64,000 bases of DNA from Streptomyces sp. P3. Lineage in GTDB: Bacteria > Actinomycetota > Actinomycetes > Streptomycetales > Streptomycetaceae. The DNA lies in NCBI GenBank assembly GCA_016893485.2, contig JAFEKX020000001.1:8697501-8761500 (forward strand). The letters are read 5' to 3'. Positions 19,407-26,595 of the stretch are shown piece by piece. The position numbers and the translations under genes are program-made. The first letter of the stretch is position 1, and every line of letters starts with the position of its first letter. The notes under the pieces are model-generated. The model searched no databases. It was given only the letters and a program-made list of their open reading frames with translations, and had not been told where the DNA came from.

Positions 19407-20171
19407 TCCCTGCGGCCGTCGCCGTCGTCGTCCCCGCGCACAACGAGGAGCACCGCATCGGCGCCTGCCTGCGCAGTGTGCGGCGCGCGGTCGCGGAGGT
19501 GGCGCCGCTGCCGGTCGTGACGGTGGTGGCGGCGGACGCCTGCACGGACGCCACGGCGGCCGTCGCCGCGCGGGCCGGGGCACGCGTGGTGCGTGTCGAA
19601 CGCCGCAGCGCTGGAGCCGCGCGCGCCGCCGGGACCGCCCACGCGCTGCGCCTCCTCGCTGGTGGCGGCCGACCTGTCTGGCTGGCGATGACGGACGCCG
19701 ACACGACCGTGCCCCACCTCTGGCTCGCCGACCAGATCGACTGGGCGCGTGAGGGGTACGACGTCGTGCTGGGCACCATCCGGCTGGCCGGAGGGGCACG
19801 CGGGCTGGCCGCCCTGCACGACGCCCGCTACTTCCGGACCAGGCCCGCCGGGACGGGGAGCCGTGGAGCCATCCGCATGTCCACGGGGCGAACATGGGTC
19901 TCTCGGCCACGGCCTACCTGCGGGCGGGTGGTTTCGCCGCGCTGTCCACCGGCGAGGACCGCGACCTCGTGTCCCGTCTCGCCGCGCAGGGCCGGCGCAT
20001 CGCCCGCACCGACCGGTACCCCGTCCGTACGGCGGCACGACTGCGCGGCCGGGCCCCCGACGGCCTCGCCGACCTGCTCGCCGCCCTCCACCCCCGGTGT
20101 GGGACAGGCCCGTTCCACCCTCCGTCCCACGCCGGCCCCTCGGGCTCGCCTGCCTCGGTGAGACGGGGTAG
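19403..20171 (+). CDS. Family 2 glycosyltransferase
   Basis: GT-A fold: VVVPAHNEEHRIG at the N-terminus, AMTDADTTVP (DxD-type) in the middle, then GANMGLSATAYLRAGGF and GEDRDLVSRLAAQG. GTG start at 19403 overlaps the methyltransferase stop. One G is missing near 19853, and the C-terminal end is unclear: after LADLLAALH the frame is lost, with stops at 20161 or 20171 in other frames. No transmembrane segments are seen. Transfers a sugar from a nucleotide donor, acceptor unknown. Confidence 0.83.
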
Positions 20172-20288
20172 CGCCTCGGACTCCGGCCGGTCCTGTCGCA
20201 CGGCCAGGAGCAGGTCTCGGCCGACCGGGACGAACGGGAACTCCGCCCGCGTGGACCGAGGTGTCGCGCCGAGCAGTGCGCGGGGCGC

Positions 20289-22035
20289 TCAGCCGTTGAG
20301 GACTCCTGGCAGGGCCAGCGCCGCGAGCAGTGTCGTGCCCACCAGCAGCCAGGCCACGTAGTCGCCGATGTGCCCGGACTGCAGGCGTCGTAGCGGAGTC
20401 GTCCATGACGGTTCGCCGAGTGGCTTCGGGCGGGTCACGGCGAATGCGGCCAGGCCGAGGGCCAGCAGGGTCGAGGTGAGGCCGAGGAGCACGCCGGGGA
20501 GGGTCCAGTGCGGAGCGGGGGCCGCTCGGCCCGACACCGCGTGGCCGACCGCAGTGGCGAAGCCGGGCACCGCGCCCACGGCGAGCGACGCGACGAGCAG
20601 CACGGCGGGAACCGCGGTCATCGTGTCCGGCACCCGGCTCAGCCGGTTCCGGGTCTCCGGTTCCTCCTCCTTGCCGGTGGTCTCGTACGACGACTCGTCG
20701 TCGGGCCGGGGGCCGAGGCCGAGGAAGACGCGTGCGGCGACCCGGAGCACCGCGCCCGCCGTCACCGCCGACACGGCGACGAACAGCACGGTCAGGGGGC
20801 CGCCGACCGCCTCCTCCAGTACCGCCTTCCCGAGCCCGATGCCGAACGGCGGCAGCCCGGCGAGGCTCAACGCGCCGAGGACATAGAGGACGGCGACCGC
20901 GCGCAGCTCGCGGGCCCGTCCGTGCAGGGCGTGTTCGTCCACCGAGCCGTAGCGGTCGAGGAGTACGCCGGTGCAGGCGAACAGGGCGGCCTTCACCCCG
21001 GCGTGGCCCAGGATGTACAGGGCGACCCCGCCGTCGGCCTCCGGGCTGAGGACGCCGATGCCGATGAGGAAGAGGCCCATGTGGGCGACCGTGGAGTACG
21101 CCAGCAGCCGTTTGATGTGCCGCTGGTACCAGCACATGACCGCGCCGACCAGGGCGGTCAGCACACCGAGGACGACGAGGGCGCGCTCCAGGTCGGCGGC
21201 CGGGATGCCGCCCGGGCCCGAGAAGACCGTCCGGTAGACCCGCCAGACGCCGTACGCGCCGAGTTCGACCATCACTCCCGACAGCAGCATGCACACCGGG
21301 GTGGGCGCGACCGCGTGCGCGTCAGGGAGCCAGAAGTGGAAGGGGACCGCAGCCGCTTTCACCAGCAGGCCGGTCAGGACCAGCGCGAAGGCCGCTAGCG
21401 TGAGGGCGTCGGGGCCGCCGTGCCGGTCGAGGCCCTCACCGATCTTCGACATGGCGAGTTCGCCGGTGCGCGCGTACAGCAGGGCGATGCCCATCAACAC
21501 GGCATACGCGCCGAGGGAGTTGAGGACCCCGAAGGACAACGCGCCCTGGACGGCCTTGGGTTCCTCGACGCGGTGTCCGGTCAGCGTGTACGCCACGACG
21601 CTCATCAGCTCGAAGAACACGAAGGCGTCGAACAGGTCCCCGAGATCGCGAAGCCGCACATGCCGCCCTGGAAGAGCAGCAGCAGGGCCGGGAAGGAGGC
21701 CGCGTGGCCTCGGGGTGGTTCGTCGAAGTAGTGCCAGGAGTACGCCAGCGCCGCCACCGTCAGCAGGGAGGCGAGCGCGGCCATGCCGAGTCCGGGGCCG
21801 TCCCCGACGAGGACGATCCCGACGCTCTCGCCGCCCTGGGAGTCCAGCCGCCGACCCAATCGGTCAGGGGCGGCGAGGAGTTGAGGAGAAGCACGATCGC
21901 GAGTCCCGCCGTGCCCGCGGCGAAGACACCGCCCAACGTCTCGGCGGCGACGCGGGGCAGGTGACGTCCGGCGGCGACCAGGAGGGTCGCTCCGAGCAGA
22001 GGGGTGGCGACGAGAACGGGAAGCAGGTGGTGCAT
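20289..22035 (-). CDS. Proton-translocating antiporter-like subunit (MrpD/NuoN type)
   Basis: About 582 residues with roughly 14 membrane segments. Signature core FHFWLPDAHAVAPTPVCMLL, GALSFGVLNSLGAYAVLMG, and CWYQRHIKRLLAYSTVAHMG, containing the lysines and glutamates of the proton channel. Only one such large subunit is present where classical Mrp has two (A and D). Start ATG 22033-22035. Frame breaks near 21840 and near 21650; the pieces join as LTDWVGGWTP, then GIVLVGDGPGLGM, then SGDLFDAFVFFELM. Last gene of the operon. Confidence 0.88.
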
Positions 22036-22385
22036 CAGCCGCGCAACTCCGAGAGTTCGTCGGGGTCGACCGTGCCGTGGAGCTTGGAGATCTGCAGGAC
22101 GAGGGCGAGCAGTACGGCGGTCACCGTGGCGCCCACGACCACGTCGGTGAGGGCGAGGGCTTGCACCACCGGGTCGACGACCGGGCGGGAGCCGGGCTTC
22201 AGGTCGGAGAAGACGGGGGCGGTGCCGCCGTCGCGGTAGCCGACCGTCAACAGCAGGACGTAGGTGGCGGACTGGCAGACCGCGAGGCAGCCCACGGCGT
22301 GGATGAGGTTCCGGCTGGTCACCAGGCCGTAGCAGCCGACGAGGAACACCCACGCGGCGACGAGGTACGGCAGCACCGACATCAC
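22035..22385 (-). CDS. MrpC/NuoK-like antiporter subunit
   Basis: 116 residues, three membrane helices: LPYLVAAWVFLVGCYGL, LIHAVGCLAVCQSATYVLLL and ALALTDVVVGATVTAVLLAL. GTG at 22385 or ATG at 22382; the upstream MnhB stop lies inside GTGATG. Its own stop abuts the MrpD start (TGATG). Confidence 0.9.
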   Translation of the reverse strand: MMSVLPYLVAAWVFLVGCYGLVTSRNLIHAVGCLAVCQSATYVLLLTVGYRDGGTAPVFSDLKPGSRPVVDPVVQALALTDVVVGATVTAVLLALVLQISKLHGTVDPDELSELRG

Positions 22386-23119
22386 TTCTCGCCCTCCTTC
22401 TCGATCTCCACGGCCTGGTCCAGGAAGCGGGCGAGCAGGACGACGACCGCGCAGGCGACCTCCATGCCGATGGCCGCGTTCAGGAGGGGACGGTGCCGCC
22501 CGAGGAAAGGGTGTTGAAGGTGCCGTAGGGAAGGAAGTTGGCGAGGAACGCGGTGCCGGCGACGAGTCCGGCGAGGCCCAGGACCAGGTAGGCGGAGGCG
22601 GCGAGGGCGTCGGCGATCTCGTAGGAGCCGACGGGGGCGGATGCGTTCCAGGGCGCGGTAGTCGGCGCCCAGGTAGAGCAGGTGCAGGGCGGTCGCCACG
22701 ACGACACCGCCCTGGAAGCCGCCGCCCGGGCTGAGTTGGCCGTGCGCGATCACATACAGGCCGGTGACGACGGCGACGGGGAGGACGAGGAGGGCGTATC
22801 GGCGTACGGGCAGGGCGACTTGCTCGGGCGCGGGCGGGTCACGGTGTTCGTCGCGGGTCTGGCGCAGCAGGACGACCGTGCCGAGGACGGAGGCGAAGAG
22901 GATGCTCATCTCGCCGAGGGTGTCGAAGGCGCGCTGGTCGAAGTTGACGGAGGCGATGGTGTTCGCCGTGTGCCGGGCGAGGGACGCGCGCACCACCCGG
23001 TCTCCGTACGGGTGTTGGCGCCCGCCGAAGCCCGGCAGGTCGAAGCAGGCGGCGACCAGGAGGGCCGCGAGGCCGGTGGCGCCGAGGGCCGCGACGAGCA
23101 GGCGCGTCCGCCGGGTCAT
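22382..23119 (-). CDS. MnhB-domain antiporter subunit
   Basis: About 246 residues. NTIASVNFDQRAFDTLGE and VVLLRQTRDE are the MnhB-associated N-terminal region; GQLSPGGGFQGGVVVATA is the MnhB hallmark; C-terminal GLVAGTAFLANFLPYGT and GMEVACAVVVLL. Two frame breaks near 22635 and near 22495. ATG start overlaps the DUF4040 stop as ATGA. Confidence 0.87.
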   Translation of the reverse strand: MTRRTRLLVAALGATGLAALLVAACFDLPGFGGRQHPYGDRVVRASLARHTANTIASVNFDQRAFDTLGEMSILFASVLGTVVLLRQTRDEHRDPPAPEQVALPVRRYALLVLPVAVVTGLYVIAHGQLSPGGGFQGGVVVATALHLLYLGADYRALERIRPRRLLRDRRRPRRLRLPGPGPRRTRRRHRVPRQLPSLRHLQHPFLGRHRPLLNAAIGMEVACAVVVLLARFLDQAVEIEKEGEK

Positions 23120-23376
23120 CGGTCCGTCTCCTTCTCGCGTCTCGGCCGCCGGACCTTGCGCACGGACAGCATGATCAGCAGGGGAGTGAGGGCGGAGCCC
23201 ACGGCCAGTTGGGAAAGCGCCACGTCGGGGGCCTGGAGCACGGTGAACAGGACGGCGAGCACGGTCCCGAGGACCGCCAGCACGAGTGCCTGCCGTGCGG
23301 GGTCGCGGGTGGCGACGGCGGCGGTCGCGGACGCGGCGACCAGCAGCAGTGCCACGACGATCAGCGGGTCATCCAT
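23116..23376 (-). CDS. DUF4040/MbhD-like antiporter subunit
   Basis: 86 residues, three hydrophobic segments, with FTVLQAPDVALSQLAVGSA, the conserved DUF4040 motif found in MrpA C-termini and MbhD. Overlaps the following MnhB gene by ATGA. Confidence 0.9.
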   Translation of the reverse strand: MDDPLIVVALLLVAASATAAVATRDPARQALVLAVLGTVLAVLFTVLQAPDVALSQLAVGSALTPLLIMLSVRKVRRPRREKETDR

Positions 23377-23548
23377 GCCGACTCCCCGCGAAGCCGCCGG
23401 ACAGGGCGCGGGAGGCGGTGAGGTTCCCGCCGATCAACAGGGCGCCGACGACGAGGAGTTTGACCAGTGCGCGCCCCGGGCCGGTGGCGACGCACACGGC
23501 GATCACGACGGCGGCCCCGAACGCGGCGACCGCGTACGTCAGCCCCAC
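23369..23548 (-). CDS. 59-residue two-helix membrane protein in antiporter operon
   Basis: GTG at 23546-23548 reads VGLTYAVAAFGAAVVIAV and then ALVKLLVVGALLIGGNL, a short protein of two helices. It starts inside the end of the MrpF gene and its stop lies inside the DUF4040 start (GGATGACC). Position corresponds to MrpG, but it is about half the length of MrpG and I cannot align it. It may be a replacement subunit. Confidence 0.7.
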   Translation of the reverse strand: MGLTYAVAAFGAAVVIAVCVATGPGRALVKLLVVGALLIGGNLTASRALSGGFAGSRHG

Positions 23549-23820
23549 GCCTGCGGCGGGTCGTCCGCCAGGTCGTCCGCGAGGAGGCGGGCGAAGACGA
23601 GGGTCCCGACCGGGCCCAACAGGGCCAGCAGCAGGGCGAGATCGACGTACGACGGGCGGTCGTAGCCCTGGGACAGGAGGAGCAGCGCGGGGCAGGCAAG
23701 CGAGGTGGAGAGGTTCTGCGCCACCACCCGGCGTCGCAACGGGCCCGTGGCGACGCCCCAGACCGTGGCCCCGACTCCCGCGGTGAGTGCGGCGCCCGCG
23801 GCGACGGTCCAGCCGTTCAC
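23539..23820 (-). CDS. MrpF-like antiporter subunit
   Basis: 93 residues; RRRVVAQNLSTSLACPALLL and YVDLALLLALLGPVGTLVFAR match MrpF. Starts at GTG 23818-23820 in GTGA overlap with the upstream 60-residue gene. Confidence 0.87.
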   Translation of the reverse strand: MNGWTVAAGAALTAGVGATVWGVATGPLRRRVVAQNLSTSLACPALLLLSQGYDRPSYVDLALLLALLGPVGTLVFARLLADDLADDPPQAWG

Positions 23821-23999
23821 CACCCGCTCACCGCCCGGCGCGTACCCCACGCGGCGAACGCGCCGACCAGCGCGGCGGACGCGCCCACCACGAGTTCCAG
23901 CATGTCCACCGCGCTGATGAACACCAGCCACATCAGGGCGAGGACAGCCCACCAGGCCAGGACCTCGCCCACTCCGAGGAGCGTCGTACGCCGGTTCAC
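23817..23999 (-). CDS. Short MrpE-like membrane protein, first gene of antiporter operon
   Basis: 60 residues from GTG 23997-23999 with GGAGGT six bases before. One or two helices: GEVLAWWAVLALMWLVFIS and ELVVGASAALVGAFAAW. Resembles the WW/LVVG part of MrpE, which is normally about 150 residues, so this is a minimal version. No upstream promoter motif recognised. Confidence 0.7.
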   Translation of the reverse strand: MNRRTTLLGVGEVLAWWAVLALMWLVFISAVDMLELVVGASAALVGAFAAWGTRRAVSGW

Positions 24000-24160
24000 C
24001 TGGCACCTCCACCGACGAGAGCAACTCGCCCTGTTTGGCTGGCTTTTTCCGCTGTGCCATCCAAGCATCGTCGCCTGTCCGCCCGGCGGCGACGCGCGAC
24101 GGCCCGGCAACCGAAGTGCCCTGAGACGGCGGAAGGAAACCGGTCCCGAGGGGAGGAGGC

Positions 24161-24955
24161 TCAGGCGTCGTCGTGCATCACCTGATCGCGCAGCCGGTCG
24201 CAGCAGAGCGCGATCAGGCGGGAGACGTGCATCTGTGAGATGCCGAGCCGGTCGGCGATGGCGGCCTGCGTCATGCCGCGGAAGAAGCGCAGATAGAGGA
24301 TGACCTGGTCGCGTTCCGGCAAGGCGTGGATGCCGGGTCTGACGGCCTCGCGGTCGACGACGGCGTCCAGGGCCGGATCGGGCGCCCCGAGGGTGTCGCT
24401 GAGGGAGCACCCGCCCTCGGCGCCGGAGAACTCCGCGTCCAGGGAGAGCGAGGTGAAGCTCTCCAGGGCGCCCAGCCCGATCAGGACGTCCTCCTCGCTG
24501 AGACCGGCCTCGGCGGCGATCTCGGCGGTGGTGGGCCGTCGGCCCTGGACGGTCTGCGACAGGTCGTGGAGGGCGAACCGCACCTGGTTGCGCAGTTCCT
24601 GCACCCGGCGTGGCACGTGCACGGTCCACATGTAGTCGCGGAAGTGCCGTTTGATCTCGCCGGTGATCGTCGGCACGGCGTAGCTCTCGAAGGCGTTGCC
24701 GCGCGCGGGGTCGTACCGCTCGACGGCCTTGACCAGGCCGAGGGCCGCGACCTGGCGGAGGTCCTCGGAGCTCTCGCCCCGGTTGCGGAACTGTCCGGCG
24801 AGCCGCTCCGCCATGGGCAGCCACGCCACCACGATCTGGTCGCGGACACTGTCGTGCTGAGGGCCGGGGGCGAGCAGGACGAGCCGGCGGAAGGACTCCG
24901 CGGTGTCCGGGGCGTCGTCGTGCGAATGGTGCTTGGTGCTCACTCGGGTAGGCAT
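24161..24955 (-). CDS. SigB/SigF-type RNA polymerase sigma factor (copy 1)
   Basis: 264 residues. Region 2: GESSEDLRQVAALGLVKAVE, RGNAFESYAVPTITGEIKR. Region 3: HVPRRVQELRNQV. Region 4.2 HTH: GMTQAAIADRLGISQMHVSRL. This group answers osmotic and general stress and is controlled by partner switching through STAS antagonists, several of which are in this window. Start ATG 24953-24955. Upstream is a SigB-type promoter and a 32-base element shared with copy 2 at 52885, suggesting autoregulation. Confidence 0.95.
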   Translation of the reverse strand: MPTRVSTKHHSHDDAPDTAESFRRLVLLAPGPQHDSVRDQIVVAWLPMAERLAGQFRNRGESSEDLRQVAALGLVKAVERYDPARGNAFESYAVPTITGEIKRHFRDYMWTVHVPRRVQELRNQVRFALHDLSQTVQGRRPTTAEIAAEAGLSEEDVLIGLGALESFTSLSLDAEFSGAEGGCSLSDTLGAPDPALDAVVDREAVRPGIHALPERDQVILYLRFFRGMTQAAIADRLGISQMHVSRLIALCCDRLRDQVMHDDA

Positions 24956-25048
24956 GATGCCTCACCGCTTCCCTGAACTGGGGTGGACGATCATCATGGG
25001 AAGCGCACTCGCCGTACGGACAGGCACACCCGGTGCGACAGCTCGTCG

Positions 25049-25080
25049 CTCCCACGGACGTGCCTCCGGTCCGAAGCACT
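25049..25080 (-). promoter_or_regulatory. Conserved 32-base leader element of sigma gene (copy 1)
   Basis: Minus-strand sequence identical at 31 of 32 positions to 52752-52783. Contains GGAGGCACGTCCGTG, a Shine-Dalgarno-like site before a GTG. It begins 9 bases after the -10 element, so it is the start of the transcript. Confidence 0.65.
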
Positions 25081-25089
25081 GACCTGCGG

Positions 25090-25114
25090 GTGCCCCTCTC
25101 GATCCGTGGCAAAC
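25090..25114 (-). promoter_or_regulatory. SigB-type promoter candidate of sigma gene (copy 1)
   Basis: Minus strand GTTT, 15 bases, GGGCAC; same architecture as the copy-2 promoter at 52716-52740. Confidence 0.55.
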
Positions 25115-25175
25115 ATCCGGCCGGACCTGCGGCAGGCCCACATCGTGACGGGACCAACTTCCACGTCGGTCCTCC

Positions 25176-25200
25176 GTGTCGGTGCCCGGTCCACGGGTAC
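25176..25200 (+). promoter_or_regulatory. SigB-type promoter candidate for membrane protein at 25286
   Basis: GTGT, 15 bases, GGGTAC, exact consensus fit. Confidence 0.5.
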
Positions 25201-25285
25201 GCGGGGGCCACGGCCGAAGAGCCGAGCGCTACGGCGCCGACCGACTCCCGCCCGCCTCGCACGCCCCGACGCCGAGGAGAACCGT

Positions 25286-25927
25286 GTGACCTCGCTCCGT
25301 ACCCTCACGCGACCGGCCGACCGACAACAGGGAAGCGATGTCGGCGACGCGACGACCCGCTACCTCCTGTACGGGCTGCTGCCCGGCTGGTTCGTGCCGG
25401 GTCTGGCCGACTGGGTCATGCACCGGCGCACCCGGATCGAGGACACCTCCGGAACGAAGGAATCCCTGATCCACGCGTTGATGATGACCGAGGTCGGCAT
25501 CCCCATCGCACTGACCCTGCGCTACGAGATCAATCCCCTGCTGCTCACCGTGCAGCTGGGCGGCGCGGCGGTCCACGAGGCGACCGCGCTGTGGGACGTA
25601 CGGACCGCGGTGCACAGCGAGCGCGAGGTCAAGCCGATCGAGCAGCACATCCACAGCTTCCTCGAATCCCTGCCCTTCGCCGCACTCACCTCCCTGATGT
25701 GCCTGCACAGCGATCAGGTCAAGTCCCTTCTGCGCGGCGGGCGTTCGGACCCGAGCGCATGGCGGCTGGTGCGCCGAGGGCGACCGCTGTCGCGCGGCTA
25801 TCTCGCCGGCATCGCCGCCGGGATCGGCGCGTGCGTCCTGCTGCCGTACGGGGAGGAACTGCTGCGCTGCCGCCGAGCGGCCCGCACCCGCGGAAAGCCG
25901 ACCCAGGACAAAACCCCCGACCCATGA
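25286..25927 (+). CDS. Conserved multi-helix membrane protein (family often mislabelled diguanylate cyclase)
   Basis: 213 residues from GTG 25286 behind GAGGAGA. Conserved polar motifs sit among helices: PGWFVPGLADWVMHRRTRIE, SGTKESLIHALMMTE, AAVHEATALWDV and EQHIHSFLESLPF. The spaced His, Asp and Glu residues suggest a membrane-bound metal enzyme or lipid-modifying enzyme. No GGDEF motif exists, so the diguanylate cyclase label that relatives carry is not supported. Under a near-perfect SigB-type promoter. Confidence 0.8.
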   Translation: MTSLRTLTRPADRQQGSDVGDATTRYLLYGLLPGWFVPGLADWVMHRRTRIEDTSGTKESLIHALMMTEVGIPIALTLRYEINPLLLTVQLGGAAVHEATALWDVRTAVHSEREVKPIEQHIHSFLESLPFAALTSLMCLHSDQVKSLLRGGRSDPSAWRLVRRGRPLSRGYLAGIAAGIGACVLLPYGEELLRCRRAARTRGKPTQDKTPDP

Positions 25928-25946
25928 CCCGAGGAGAGTGACGACC

Positions 25947-26495
25947 ATGCGTATCGCGTTCCTGATGGCGCCCGAAGGCGTCGAGCAGATCGAACTGACC
26001 GAGCCCTGGCAGGCGGTCACCGACCAGGGGCACGAGACGGTCCTCGTGTCGACGGAACCCGGACAGATCCAGGCCTTCGACCATCTGGACAAGGCTGACG
26101 TGTTTCCCGTGCAGCTGGTGGCGCGCGAGGCGTCGGCCGAGACGTTCGACGGCCTCGTGCTGCCGGGCGGGGTCGCCAATCCCGACCTGCTGCGCACCGA
26201 CGAGGACGCCGTGTCGTTCGTACGGGACTTCTTCGGCCTGGGCCGACCTGTCGCCGCGATCTGTCACGCGCCGTGGACCCTGGTCGAGGCCGGGGTGGTC
26301 ACGGGCCGCACGCTGACCTCATGGCCGAGTCTGCGCACGGACATCACCAACGCGGGCGGGACCTGGGTCGACGAACAGGTGCACGTCTGCGACGACGGGC
26401 CCAACACCCTGGTCACCAGCCGCAAGCCGGACGACCTGAAGGCGTTCTGCGAAGCCCTGCTCACCGAGTTCGCCAAGGCCCGCGACGAGGGCTGA
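25947..26495 (+). CDS. DJ-1/PfpI family protein
   Basis: 182 residues, intact. Begins MRIAFLMAPEGVEQIELTEP; nucleophile Cys in AAICHAPWTLVEAGV, preceded by LVLPGGVANPD. The family includes stress proteases/glyoxalase III/deglycases. ATG at 25947 or GTG at 25938 (same frame). Confidence 0.92.
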   Translation: MRIAFLMAPEGVEQIELTEPWQAVTDQGHETVLVSTEPGQIQAFDHLDKADVFPVQLVAREASAETFDGLVLPGGVANPDLLRTDEDAVSFVRDFFGLGRPVAAICHAPWTLVEAGVVTGRTLTSWPSLRTDITNAGGTWVDEQVHVCDDGPNTLVTSRKPDDLKAFCEALLTEFAKARDEG

Positions 26496-26511
26496 CGCGC
26501 CCCGTCCGGAC

Positions 26512-26536
26512 GTTAGCCGCCTCGATCACCGGGCAC
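26512..26536 (+). promoter_or_regulatory. SigB-type promoter candidate for catabolic operon
   Basis: GTTA, 15 bases, GGGCAC; last -35 base differs from GNNT. 60 bases before the GTG at 26596. Confidence 0.35.
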
Positions 26537-26595
26537 CCGACACCCGGCATCCGAGCGGTTCTCCGCGTCGGGGCCCTCGCTGACGGGAGTCGCTG

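Larger units (their letters stand above)
24956..25285. other. Divergent regulatory region, sigma factor / membrane protein
   Basis: Holds a SigB-type promoter for each side (25090-25114 minus, 25176-25200 plus) and the 32-base element at 25049-25080 shared with 52752-52783. No protein gene seen. Confidence 0.6.

Noticed and set aside
16974..20171. Mycothiol or lincomycin pathway, suggested by the PIG-L deacetylase
   Set aside because: No MshC/MshD-like or antibiotic-type genes accompany it; PIG-L family membership alone is not specific.
23539..24060. A longer protein starting at ATG 24060 instead of the short MrpE- and MrpF-like genes
   Set aside because: Its first 80 codons are antisense-like basic sequence overlapping the helical MrpE-like frame; GGAGGT supports the GTG at 23999.
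25286..25927. Diguanylate cyclase
   Set aside because: No GGDEF motif or cyclase fold is visible; the sequence is a multi-helix membrane protein.
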